A stretch of DNA of 64,000 bases. Origin: Natribaculum breve. GTDB taxonomy: Archaea > Halobacteriota > Halobacteria > Halobacteriales > Natrialbaceae. Location: contig NZ_CP095390.1 of the NCBI RefSeq assembly GCF_023008585.1, forward strand, positions 1 to 64,000, given 5' to 3'. A model generated the notes under the pieces. The model did not search any database. It was not told the origin of the DNA and saw only the letters and a list, made by a program, of their open reading frames with translations. Of the stretch, positions 12,450 to 22,500 are shown piece by piece (position 1 is the stretch's first letter; every line of letters starts with the position of its first letter). Made by a program: the position numbers and the translations under genes.

Positions 12450-13400
12450 GTGCTTACGAACGCGGGAATCGAACTCCTTGACGCCCTTCACCGTGGGCGT
12501 GAAGCGACCGTGCACGAGCTCGCAGACGAAACGGGGCTCAGCACTTCGCAGATCTACCGGACGGCCGACGAGCTACGCACCGAAGGGCTCATTGACGAGT
12601 CTAGGGGGCACCACAATCAGCGGCTTCTGCGCGTTACTAGCCATCCCGTGATCGAAGCGTACCGAAGTCTGGTCTCTAAGCTAGGGCACGTCGACTGGCC
12701 CGATTTGCTCTCGCCGGCAACAATACGCATTTGCTGGTTTCTGGATGAACCACGACGCGCAACAACAATCGCAGATCGACTTGACATCACGCGACAGGCG
12801 GTCCATCACGCGTTGGATCCGTTGAAATCTCGCGCGATGCTCTCCCCATCCGGGCCGGAGTATACGCTCGTCCCCGGCCTCCAACCGCTACACGACTTCG
12901 CAGAAGCCGTTATTCTCCACGAGCACCGCACCCGTGTCCGGCGTCTCGCACCAAGTGCGACAGTCGAGTGGTTCGACCCCGAGCGGGCACTCGTCCACGT
13001 CCACACCAAAGACGATACTACTGCTCTGCAGGCCGCTGACGAGTGGGCGATGACCGGGCTTGCGCGGTTCGCCGCATTCGACCTGCAGTTCTTCCTGGCC
13101 GGTGAACCCGCTTTCTGGTACGCACCGGACGAGCATCTCAGGCCCGCCCAAGTTGTCTGTCACAGTCTCGTGAACGATACTGGGTCGAGGCGAGTGAGCT
13201 ACGCGCTCCTCCTCATCGAACACGCGGACATCGACGAGAATGATCTGCGCAATACTGCACCGTGGTACGATTTAGAATCCACAGTCTCGGATATGTACGC
13301 GTTTCTCAACGGTGAGGTTGAACAGCGAGACAGCCGTGAGACTGTGCTTCCAGACCCGGCCGAGTATGAGTCATTGAAGTCTCAGTACGGAGTGAGGTGA
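12450..13400 (+). CDS. two-domain winged-helix regulator, 316 aa
   Basis: The first domain (residues 1-70) is a winged helix: ELLDALHRGREATVHELADETGLSTSQIYRTADELRTEGLI. A second (about 85-140) repeats the fold: TIRICWFLDEPRRATTIADRLDITRQAVHHALDPLK. The C-terminal ~170 residues form an alpha/beta domain with no recognised catalytic site. Regulators of this layout sit beside defence or toxin-antitoxin genes. The start is GTG at 12450; no better ATG exists. It is convergent with the DNA methylase gene, whose stop is 22 bp away. Confidence 0.65.
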   Translation: MLTNAGIELLDALHRGREATVHELADETGLSTSQIYRTADELRTEGLIDESRGHHNQRLLRVTSHPVIEAYRSLVSKLGHVDWPDLLSPATIRICWFLDEPRRATTIADRLDITRQAVHHALDPLKSRAMLSPSGPEYTLVPGLQPLHDFAEAVILHEHRTRVRRLAPSATVEWFDPERALVHVHTKDDTTALQAADEWAMTGLARFAAFDLQFFLAGEPAFWYAPDEHLRPAQVVCHSLVNDTGSRRVSYALLLIEHADIDENDLRNTAPWYDLESTVSDMYAFLNGEVEQRDSRETVLPDPAEYESLKSQYGVR

Positions 13401-13422
13401 GCCACAGGATAGAGCGATACCG

Positions 13423-15882
13423 CTACAACTCCCGTTCGAGCACTGAATCGATTCGACTGATGATGGATTCTTTGTCCTCGTTACGTCGTGCGGCTTCCCG
13501 AAGGTCGTCGAAGGAATCGGCGAGCGTGGAGACAACAGCATCGGGTACCTCTCCCGGATCGATGACAGGGATGTCTTTCGCGTCTCCCGGTTCGATTTTC
13601 TCCAATCCGCCTGACAACGTGTGTAGCTCACGAGAGATGATCTTGTTGACGAAAGTGGAGTTCAGATACGCCAAGAGCGCTTTCTGCTCGATTCGTCCAA
13701 TCGCCGGGTCAGGATAGATTCCATAATAACTGTTCAGGTGTCGTGCGTTGGTCTCGTTCAGCAGGAAGCGGAGGCCCGACCGGCTCATCGGTGCTATCAG
13801 TATCGGCGCGACATCACCGCGCTCAACACGGTACCAGGGTTCCCGACGGTGGACGGTTGACCGTGTCGAGAGCGTTTTATGCTCAGGTAGCCCGTGCCGT
13901 AGATACTCCACTACCGAGAACGCTGGTTCTTCGGCTGTTGCAGCTTCACTCCAGTCTGCACGGCCAGCCTCGTCATCGTAAGTCGTTGCAGGCACTCCTT
14001 CGATGCGCTCGGTATGGTACAGAAGCCACGTAGGCCGTTCGTCATCGCGGTAGTGTTCCCAATCGTCTGAACGAATCTCGTATCCTTCGACGTACTCCGG
14101 CTTCGGAACCATCCGTTCGAGGAATCGCGGTTCGATTCCCCACGCGTCGACGGTCTCCTGGGTGAGGCAAAAGAAATCGTTCTCGCCGGTCTGTAATCCG
14201 CGGCGAACGTCTGCGAGTTCTGAGAGCGGTGTGAGATGAGGGGACGTTTCGACGTTAATCGGGTCGAACAAGGGGTCCCACTTCTGTTCGGGATTCAAGT
14301 CTGCCTGTTCAACGCAGTGTACGACTCCCCAGTCCGGGTCCCGTCGCTCGCCGTTTCGGACCGCGTCGACGAGGCTCGGAACATCCTGCCTCTCGTCGAC
14401 GCGAACGAATCGTGTCACATCCGTCTCCTCACTCTCACTTCGTGCTTCGAGAAACAGGATCAGCTCGGTCGTCTGCGCGTTCTCGAATGCCGACTCGGTG
14501 TTCGGATCAAACATGAGGAGCGCGTTCACGTGAAATTCCCGCAGCAGGAACCGCTTGAGTGGCGTTCCGTAGGCGCGTGCCAGGAAGGCGTGTGGGACGA
14601 TGACCGCTGCCCGATCCCCAGGGTCGAGGAACTGCCGCAAGTGGTACAGGAAGTACGCGTACAGCGGCGAGGTGCCGGGGATGTCTAATCCTGTCCGGTC
14701 TTTGGCTTGGGCGTTGCGTTCGGTTCTGTACGCTGTGGGGAGTTCCTGATATCGTGTATACGGCGGGTTACACACCACTGCGTCGACGTCGTGATCCAGA
14801 TCTTCTGGGGAGAGATTGAGGAAATCTGTCTGTTGGGCCGTCGTGGCTTGTCGGGCGAGTGTCTGCGCTGTGATCCCCATACGGGCGGTGATAGGACTCC
14901 GATCAATCCCTGTGACGTGTCCTGGGTCAGTGCTCACGTCCCATCGTGGATGAAACGGCGTCGACAAGCCGCTGGCACCCATGCCCGGATCGAGGACGGC
15001 GTCTCCACCGCTGGTCGCCCACGTCTGCATTAGGTTCCCAATTTCTGGCGGGGTTCTGTGTTGGCCAATCTTCCTGCGGCACTCGTTGGGGAGCAGCGCT
15101 TCGTAGAGTCTCCCGATGGCCTCTGCGGGCTGGCCCGAATACAACACCCTGTGACGTTCGCCGAGTACCGCCTCTAGATCCGTCGCCTCGAATAGCTGCA
15201 CGACGTCATCAAGCACACAGGCTTCGAATCCAAGGTGTCCTGTTCGTTCCTCGATTTGGCGAAGTGCGTTCTTCGAAGTAGTATCGAGTGCTGGCCACCC
15301 GTGCTGCTGCCGCAGTCGTTCGTAGAGTACCGCCTGTAGGAGGACACTCAGGACTGCCTGGCGTGCAATAATCGTCTGAACGGCTGTGTGTTCCAGTGAC
15401 TCGAAGCCGTGTAACTCACACCAGTCTTGGAGCCGTCTGCGAAGCGACTGAGGTAGCTCTGAATTCAGAGTTGGGACGACGGTCTCGGCGGCAGTTTTGA
15501 TGATCTCAACCAAGCCCTTTCCGACTACCGGTACGAACGTTTGGGCGACTGTGTCCCGTTCGTAGTTGAGTTCGTCGAGTATCCGGCCAGTGAAACGCTT
15601 CTTCACCTCTGGTTCCCAGACTGGTATCCCGACATCTGCGGCTGTCCGATAGAGCTCTGATTCGGAGAACGGTGGTGGGTGGTCGTGGTCGTCACCGGTG
15701 AGCCGTTCGATGACCTCTTTGATCTGCTCACGTCGACGGGCTTCTAACCCCACCGGTGTGATCGGTAATTCGTCTCTCCCGTCGCTCGATCCTACGAATG
15801 GTTCGGGGGTCGGATGGTACGTGCGCGTGTCGCACTTTGTCCCTCGTCGCTGAAGGCGATTGATACGCCTGGGTTCCGGCAT
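13423..15882 (-). CDS. N6-adenine DNA methylase, Eco57I/type IIG-like
   Basis: An 819-aa protein with an AdoMet-binding motif (VLDPGMGASGLS, residues 296-307) and the amino-methylase catalytic motif NPPY at 372-375. The ~280-residue N-terminal region is helical, and the C-terminal half (GLQTGENDFFCL, HLNSYYGIYP) resembles target-recognition regions of Eco57I-type enzymes. No PD-(D/E)XK nuclease is evident, so it may only methylate or work with a separate nuclease such as the Mrr-like gene nearby. The ATG at 15882 is preferred over an upstream extension to 15921. It is a BREX/PglX-like size but lacks BREX partners here. Confidence 0.85.
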   Translation of the reverse strand: MPEPRRINRLQRRGTKCDTRTYHPTPEPFVGSSDGRDELPITPVGLEARRREQIKEVIERLTGDDHDHPPPFSESELYRTAADVGIPVWEPEVKKRFTGRILDELNYERDTVAQTFVPVVGKGLVEIIKTAAETVVPTLNSELPQSLRRRLQDWCELHGFESLEHTAVQTIIARQAVLSVLLQAVLYERLRQQHGWPALDTTSKNALRQIEERTGHLGFEACVLDDVVQLFEATDLEAVLGERHRVLYSGQPAEAIGRLYEALLPNECRRKIGQHRTPPEIGNLMQTWATSGGDAVLDPGMGASGLSTPFHPRWDVSTDPGHVTGIDRSPITARMGITAQTLARQATTAQQTDFLNLSPEDLDHDVDAVVCNPPYTRYQELPTAYRTERNAQAKDRTGLDIPGTSPLYAYFLYHLRQFLDPGDRAAVIVPHAFLARAYGTPLKRFLLREFHVNALLMFDPNTESAFENAQTTELILFLEARSESEETDVTRFVRVDERQDVPSLVDAVRNGERRDPDWGVVHCVEQADLNPEQKWDPLFDPINVETSPHLTPLSELADVRRGLQTGENDFFCLTQETVDAWGIEPRFLERMVPKPEYVEGYEIRSDDWEHYRDDERPTWLLYHTERIEGVPATTYDDEAGRADWSEAATAEEPAFSVVEYLRHGLPEHKTLSTRSTVHRREPWYRVERGDVAPILIAPMSRSGLRFLLNETNARHLNSYYGIYPDPAIGRIEQKALLAYLNSTFVNKIISRELHTLSGGLEKIEPGDAKDIPVIDPGEVPDAVVSTLADSFDDLREAARRNEDKESIISRIDSVLEREL

Positions 15883-15957
15883 AAGCCTCGCTCCGGGAAT
15901 GATCCGAAGTACGCCGCCCACCTACCGGGTTGTGGGCTTCCGAGGCGACTTCTGGAG

Positions 15958-16269
15958 CTACGTTTCGACTAAGTGGCCGAACTCGTCGACGACGATCTCG
16001 CCGTCAATGGCTCGCTCTTCACACCAGTCCAGCGCTTCTTCGTCGGTCAACAGCCGGATCTCTTCGCCAGGCGTGCGCTGATTGCTGATTTTTTCTGCCC
16101 ATTTCGTGGCTGCGCCGCCGTCGCCGTGAAGGAAGTATTCGCCGTCGGCGGTCTTGTACAGGGTTTCGATCAGGTAGTTGAAATCGCCCCTGTCGGTCAG
16201 CGGTGCGTACCTAGCGATCTGTTCGGCTTGGTCTGTATCGTACAGCTTGCGGTCGATGACTCGCTGCAT
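15958..16269 (-). CDS. small protein upstream of the DNA methylase, 103 aa
   Basis: Not firmly assigned. The sequence MQRVIDRKLYDTDQAEQIARY followed by LIETLYKTADGEYFLHGDGG resembles small proteins encoded beside restriction or toxin-antitoxin genes in bacteria and archaea. The C-terminal LTDEEALDWCEERAIDGE looks like a helical antitoxin-type tail. A TATA-like CGTTTATAC lies about 30 bp upstream, giving a short leader. It is co-directional with and 75 bp upstream of the methylase. The 288 bp further upstream (16270-16557) hold only promoter-like AT-rich sequence. Confidence 0.6.
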   Translation of the reverse strand: MQRVIDRKLYDTDQAEQIARYAPLTDRGDFNYLIETLYKTADGEYFLHGDGGAATKWAEKISNQRTPGEEIRLLTDEEALDWCEERAIDGEIVVDEFGHLVET

Positions 16270-16557
16270 GCACACCGGCAAAACCCGTGGGTATGTATAA
16301 ACGTTAGCCCGCGATTTCTAACTCCTCAGGCCGTTAGAAGCCGAATCCGGACTCACAGCACGACTACCCGACTGACAGCACGACCATACCGCCAATAGTG
16401 ATAATTATCCAACTAAATCGCACCCGTAGAGGCGATGCATCAAGAATGGAACCGCGCGCGTCGGGAAACCGACGTGGTTTCGTGAACGATGTTTTTGTAA
16501 TCCCGGTACGAGACAGTGGAGACCCACCGAAGAAACGTCTGATCTTTGCAACGGGAG

Positions 16558-17922
16558 TTAAAGCCCGCCAACGCTAGCCAGCACCCCGAGAAGTACGAGT
16601 ACGGCGAACACGACTGCGCTGACGACCAGCCACGTGTTCTCCTTCGCTTTCTCGTAGAACGGCATCGCCTCGTACTCTTCCCGGAACGCGTCACGGTTCG
16701 CCTCGTCGTAGAAGTACTTCGTTTTGAACGCAAAGCGCTCGGTTACGGCACATCCGGTACAGACCGGTGTTTCTTCCAGTCGCTCAGTTTTGATGTGTGA
16801 GTCGCAGTTAATGCTCCCGCAGTTCGCACAGTACGTGTAAGTGTTGTCGGTGCCGGCTGTATCGCAGTGGACGCACTGATGGATCTCGTCTTCGCTCGTC
16901 ACGCGTGATGGCCCCGCCGCGAAATACTCGTACGGATACGAGTATGCCTGCAGGTCGGTCGTGTGTCGTACCAGCGGTAAATACACCGGGTCGATTGACT
17001 CCACCGAGATGTCTGATCGGTTGGGCTCGCAGGTCTTGTTGTAGGTGACGTTGTTGTCGCCTGTATAGGAGACGGTCGTCGTGTGGTGGTCTTGCAGTCG
17101 CTCGACGGCCCACTCCTTGTACTCTGTCTGAGTCTGTCCGAACCGTCGTTCCTCGACAGCGTCAAACACGCCATCGAACTGGTCTGCAACAAGGTCGATA
17201 GTCGCGTGGCGGTTCGCCAACACGAGATTCGATACCTCTCCGGACGCGGTTCGGGGCTGACCGCGTTCTGCGAAGACGACGAACTGTGACCGGTCGTTGA
17301 TACGGTGAATCACGCCAACCGACGTCTCGAAGACGGCGTTCGTGTTCGCAGTCACAACGACGACCGGACGGAACGTCACTCGTGAATACGGCGCAGGAAG
17401 GTTCGACGAATCGATGTTTTCGACGTCCTGGAACGCCTCCGTGACGGGCGTAGTCACCGACGTTGCTGAGTCGTACGGACGAAGCGTCTCATCGCACAGG
17501 ATTTCGATTCGGCCGTTGTAGAGATCGAGTCCGATTTCGTCGGCGATCTCACGGAGCTCTTCGCCGTCAATGAGTTCGATTGGATACGGATCGTCGTTCC
17601 GTTGGAGTCGCTGGGCATACTCGATAGCCGGATTGGTGAATCGCCCAGTCGTCACCGCTATTCCACGTTTCGACCCGTCGAACTCGAAGGTCGAAATCGC
17701 CGAGTGGAGTTTCTGCACCACCGGCCGCCCGACTGTCCCCGTGTGTTTGCACTCGACGACAATGCCTCTCCGAGTCCCGTCCACGACCTCCTCCATGAGG
17801 ATGTCACGCCCCTCGTCAGCCGTCCGTTCAGCTTGCCGAACGTTCTCGTAGCCAAGATTCCGGAACACATCTTCCATTACGTCCTCGAACTCGAACCCGG
17901 AGAGATCGTCCAGAACAGGCAT
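16558..17922 (-). CDS. Mrr-type restriction endonuclease with zinc ribbon and membrane anchor
   Basis: A 454-aa protein. Residues 1-130 form an Mrr-like PD-(D/E)XK domain: FEFEDVMEDVFRNLGYENV, then the catalytic Asp in EGRDILM and the E-x-K box in VVECKH. A middle region is unassigned. Around residues 345-400 are Cys pairs (CVHC, CANC, CTGC) of a zinc ribbon. The last ~25 residues are one transmembrane helix (WLVVSAVVFAVLVLLGVL). Mrr enzymes cut modified DNA. A membrane tether is unusual and may place it at the site of DNA entry. It is leftward, 65 bp downstream of the DUF234-type ATPase gene. Confidence 0.82.
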   Translation of the reverse strand: MPVLDDLSGFEFEDVMEDVFRNLGYENVRQAERTADEGRDILMEEVVDGTRRGIVVECKHTGTVGRPVVQKLHSAISTFEFDGSKRGIAVTTGRFTNPAIEYAQRLQRNDDPYPIELIDGEELREIADEIGLDLYNGRIEILCDETLRPYDSATSVTTPVTEAFQDVENIDSSNLPAPYSRVTFRPVVVVTANTNAVFETSVGVIHRINDRSQFVVFAERGQPRTASGEVSNLVLANRHATIDLVADQFDGVFDAVEERRFGQTQTEYKEWAVERLQDHHTTTVSYTGDNNVTYNKTCEPNRSDISVESIDPVYLPLVRHTTDLQAYSYPYEYFAAGPSRVTSEDEIHQCVHCDTAGTDNTYTYCANCGSINCDSHIKTERLEETPVCTGCAVTERFAFKTKYFYDEANRDAFREEYEAMPFYEKAKENTWLVVSAVVFAVLVLLGVLASVGGL

Positions 17923-17987
17923 TTTGATATGTTCTATGTGTTGGTTATTCGTCTCGTATATACGTTCCCTTGGGTGAGTATCAGCAC

Positions 17988-19379
17988 TTAGGACGGCGTG
18001 AGTAGGTCGTCGATGTCCGTTACGCTGAACAGGGACCAGGAGTCGTCGAGTTGTGCTTCGAGTCCGTCGACGAACCCGCTTTTCGAGAACATGGCGAACC
18101 GCTCGTCTCGGTCAGCCGGCCCCCAGCGGACGTGCTCGGCCTTCGCTCGTAGACTCTCGACGAGGTCTTCCCCAACCGGATCCGTCGTCCATTTACATTC
18201 GGCGAGGAGGACCCGGTCGTCGTTCGGGGCCAGCCCGACGATGTCGATCTCTTCTTCACCGTACCACCAGCGACCGACCTCCGAGTACGGGTCGAACGTG
18301 CCGCGTCGAATCCCTTCCCAGACGGCTTCTTGGCACACATCTTCGAACGTGGTTGCGACGTGCGTTGGGAGGTCCGGCTGGATCGTCCCGTCGTACACGA
18401 TCTCCGGTGCTTCCTCGATACTGGATCGATTCGGCTCGACGTACCGAAACCAGAACCGAAGGAACTCGTCCGCAACCCGGTACCGCGACCGCTTCGATTT
18501 CTTCCCCGAGGCCGTGACTGGTACGTCTCGTTCGATGAGCCTGAGTCGGCGAAGTGTCTGGAGGTACTTCGAGAGTGGTCCCGAGTCGATCCCCGTTGCA
18601 CCGGAGATCTCGTTCGGTGTCGTATGGCCCAGCGCGACCGCTTCGAGGATACTCATGTACCGGGCCGGGTTTCGGAGCTCAGTTCGCAGGAGGAACTCTG
18701 GTTCGTTGTACAGCACTGCAGACGGTGACAGTACGTGCGACTGAATATTCGCCGCGAGTGACTGTGTGTAGTCGAACAACGTGAGGTACATCGGGGTGCC
18801 ACCCGTGACGGCATACGAGCGAATCGCATCCTGGATGTCGTACGAGATGACTTCTCGGGCTTGTTGAAACGAAAACGGGGTCACGTCGAGTTGTGCCGTT
18901 CGTCGGCCGTATAGTGGGCTCTCGTGTCCTAGGATCTCTGACTCCATCGTACTCACGCTCGATCCACAGAGTACGAGCATCGAATCCGTCCCATCGAGTT
19001 CCTGGTCGACGAACCCTTGCACGTACGATGGGAGCGAGTCGTTTTCTGCGACCAGGTACGGGAACTCGTCGATGACGACGACGAGATCCTCTCGTTGGAG
19101 TTGCTCCCCGAGGTACTCGAACGCCTCGTCCCACCCGTCGATTCGCGGGACGCGCTCGTCGAAGTGGTCTGCGATCTGGTCGAGGAACTTCTGTCGCTGT
19201 CGATGTTCGGCCTCCTGCGCGGCGAGGAAGTAAATGTGGGGGCGATTGGTACAGAATTCTTTGAGGAGCTCCGTCTTCCCGACTCGACGTCGCCCGTAAA
19301 CAACGATGAAGTCCGCACCAGGGGACTCCACCGCGTCGGTGAGGGTATCGAGTTCCGCCTCCCGGTCGTAGAAGGTCAT
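17988..19379 (-). CDS. archaeal AAA ATPase with C-terminal DUF234 nuclease-like domain
   Basis: A 463-aa protein of the archaeal MJ/PF-type ATPase group. Walker A is GRRRVGKTELL near residue 35, Walker B is VVVIDEFPYL near residue 100, and a winged helix (PNEISGATGIDSGPLSKYLQTLRRLRLI) lies around residues 255-290. The C-terminal DUF234 domain keeps PD-(D/E)XK residues (EEEIDIV ... LLAECKW), so it could be a nuclease. Such ATPases are frequent in mobile and defence loci but poorly characterised. It reads leftward after the Argonaute operon, separated from the helicase stop by 153 bp, probably with its own promoter. Confidence 0.85.
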   Translation of the reverse strand: MTFYDREAELDTLTDAVESPGADFIVVYGRRRVGKTELLKEFCTNRPHIYFLAAQEAEHRQRQKFLDQIADHFDERVPRIDGWDEAFEYLGEQLQREDLVVVIDEFPYLVAENDSLPSYVQGFVDQELDGTDSMLVLCGSSVSTMESEILGHESPLYGRRTAQLDVTPFSFQQAREVISYDIQDAIRSYAVTGGTPMYLTLFDYTQSLAANIQSHVLSPSAVLYNEPEFLLRTELRNPARYMSILEAVALGHTTPNEISGATGIDSGPLSKYLQTLRRLRLIERDVPVTASGKKSKRSRYRVADEFLRFWFRYVEPNRSSIEEAPEIVYDGTIQPDLPTHVATTFEDVCQEAVWEGIRRGTFDPYSEVGRWWYGEEEIDIVGLAPNDDRVLLAECKWTTDPVGEDLVESLRAKAEHVRWGPADRDERFAMFSKSGFVDGLEAQLDDSWSLFSVTDIDDLLTPS

Positions 19380-19532
19380 ACTCTGGGTAATGATTACTGC
19401 GATAATGACTTAAACGTTCGGTCAACCAGGCCCAACCGAGAGTTGCTCGGACTGCGAACAGAGTACCGAACCAAGCCCGGTGAAAGATCCAAGCGAAACA
19501 GGGCTGGAGAGACGGGAATGCCGGCCGTCAGT

Positions 19533-22500
19533 TCAATCGCGCGGTTCCGACTGGTCACTCCTCGAATCCTGGACCGACAGTGAACGAGTCCGGCGCGCAG
19601 GGCAGTTGGTTGTGTTGACACCACCGACAGTGAACGAGTCCGGCGCGCAGGGCAGTTGGTTGTGTTGACACCACCGACAGTGCTCACCAGCAGTGTACCG
19701 ACCGAACGAGAACTCGGCAATGCGGGTCATTGACGCCGTCACATCGCCCCTGACCGCCGCCAGGTCACCGTCGCTGAACGTCCGCGTTTCGACCTTCGGC
19801 CCGATTTCGCCGACGTACGCGTACCCAGCACGCGTCACTGGCTCGCCGTACAGGTCACGACACGCTAACAAGTAGATCGGGAGTTGCTTATCGTCCTCCA
19901 AATCGCGGTGACGTTCCGTTGCCTTGTAGTCGATGACAAGGAGCTCATCGTCCGGCGTCCGGTAGACGGCGTCGATGTAGCCGACGAGTTCGTGCCCGTC
20001 GATGTCGAGTTCGAACTCCCGCTCTGCGTCGATAATCTCGTAACTGGGAAGATCTAACTCGAAGTATCGGTCAATACACTGCTTTGCCGCCGGGAGCGCG
20101 TCCTCGGAACGGCGCTGGCTGGCGAGCCGGTCACAAATCTCGTACCAGCCCTCAAGGTTGCTCACACCCTGATTTGCGGCTTGCTCTGCAGAGTCGTGGA
20201 ACAGCAACCCGATTTCACGCTGAGACACGCCATCATCAGATCCGTTCGTAGCCGCGGTCTCCTGATAATCGGGGAATGCGTTGACCACGTAGTCCAAGTA
20301 GTGGCTCCGCGGGCACTCCTCATAGGCTGCCAGCGACGTGTAGCTGTGCGAGAGCGACGGTGCTGGCGTCGATGGGCCGGTCAGCGACGCAACCTGGAGT
20401 GTCTCCCGCTCGGCTCTCGGAGAGAGGTTCCCGTTGAGGGTGGCAGTTGCGAGGTCTAACACGCGGTCGCGCGCCGCTTCGACTGCGAGTTCCTCTCCGT
20501 CGTGAGTGACGGTACCACCAACGTGCCCGACAGTCTCGCTGGCCAATGTCTCAGTCCAGTCTACCGCGTCATCCGGGAGACACTCCTGTACGTCGGCCCA
20601 GAGCGGGAGCTGTCCTCGCTCTGGCTGCCACGGGATTCGGGACGGGAGGCTCTCGTCAACCATCTCTGAAACCGGGTGCACGTCCGCAGCATCGTCGTCC
20701 TCGCTGCCGCCCTGGAGCACGAGGACGTCTTCGGCGCGCGTGATGCCGACGTGGAACACGCGGCGAGTCTCACGGGCGTCACGCTCGACGAAGTCCTCGG
20801 CAAACGCAGCCGCTGGGCCATCCGAGAGGCTGGTTTCGAGCGCGTCGTAAGTGCGTGAACTCGGTGCCCACTCGTCGGCCGTGACTTGCGGGATGAGGAC
20901 GACCGGGAAATCCAGGCCCTTGCTCTTGTGGATGGTCATCACGTTCACCGCGTCGTCGGCGACATCCGGCTGACTCGTCGGGGAAGAGCCGCTTTCGTCG
21001 AACAGGGAGTCGTAGTGTTCGAGCGAGTCGATGAACTCCGGTGTGAGCGGCGGTTGAACGGCACTATCCCCGTACTGTTCGATGACGTTCTCTAGCTGGG
21101 CGAGGTCACGGCGCTCCTGCTCGCTGAGATACCACTCGATATTCGTGATGTCTGTGAGATCGCGGTACAGGTGACTGAGTGACGCCGAATCTCGGATGTC
21201 GAGGAGTTCCGTGACGTGCTTACGGGCCTCCGCGACGCGGTCGGATTCCTCGAACTCGTCGAGCGGCGTCTCGCGCAGCGTGTCTACGAGGGAGTCGTCG
21301 CCCGCGTGGAGGGTGCGGAGGTCCGCGTCGCAGAGCCGGTACCGCATTAGGAGGACGCGATTCCAGCTCACCTCGTCTTCGGGACGTGCGAGTGCCTTCA
21401 GGTAGGCGGTCACGGTGCCGACGCCGACTGATTCCGTGGCCAGATCGCCAGCAACCTGGTACGGGATGCCAGCGTCTTCGAATTCCTCGATGACTGGTGT
21501 CGCATGGTCGTTTTTCCGGACGAGTAACGCGATGTCGCCTGGGTCGTACGCCTCGTCGAGGTTCGCTGCTGCACCGCTCAGTAAATTCTGGACGACGGTG
21601 CGAAGTTGGGTCGCACCGTCCTCGTCGTCTTCGTCCGGTAATTCGACGGTAGCGACAGTGTCCCCGTCGTACGTGGGTTCGTCGACGCGTTTCAGTGTCT
21701 TGTGTCGTTGCCGGTGATTGAGCTTCTGAATCGCCTCGTTCGCCAAGTCGAGAATCGGCTGTCGAGAGCGGAAGTTCTCCTCTAACGGTTCATCTTCGAG
21801 CGCGGCGAACGCGCGGTCGAGCTCGTCGGTGATGTTGGCGACGTGTGCGCCGCGCCACTCGTAGATTGCCTGGTCGTCGTCACCAACGACGAACAGGTTG
21901 TCGTCGGTGACGAGTGACGTGACGAGGTCGAACTGGAGGCGGTCGGTGTCCTGGAACTCGTCACAGAACACGTAGTCCCACCGCTCAGCGATTTCCTCGC
22001 CGACCGGCGACTCCATCAGTGCGGCCGTCTCCACGACAAGACCGTCAAAGTCGATGAGGTTCCGTTCGTCGAGCTCACGCTCGTACGCTGCGTACCCCGC
22101 AGTCAGGTCTCGGGCCGTGAGGCAGTCCGAGAGGAACGAGTCGAGGTGGTCCGTGAGTTCGAGGTCCAGATCATCCGGGATGCCTGTCGGCGCACCGCTC
22201 GCATATCCACCGAGCAGGTATTTCGGGAGCTTGTATGCGTTGTCCGGCAACTCCTGGTCGCCTGTCTCATGGGCTTCGAACGCTGCTTCCAGCGCGTCGC
22301 AAAGATCCACGAGCCGGTCGAGGAAGTCTCGCGCGCTGGCCTCCATTCCGTCCGTCCCGAGCGCGTCGCGTTCAGCGACGAGGTCAGCGCGTGCGTCTGG
22401 GAGCGAGTCCAGCACGCTCGACACGGACCGTCCGCCCAAATGGTCGCTAGCAATGTCCTCGACGCGCTCCGAGAGGTCAGCGAGTTCGTAGACGCGGTCA

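Noticed and set aside
13423-15882. BREX system (PglX)
   Set aside because: The methylase is the right size and type, but no pglZ, brxC, brxB or brxL homologue is seen in the island.
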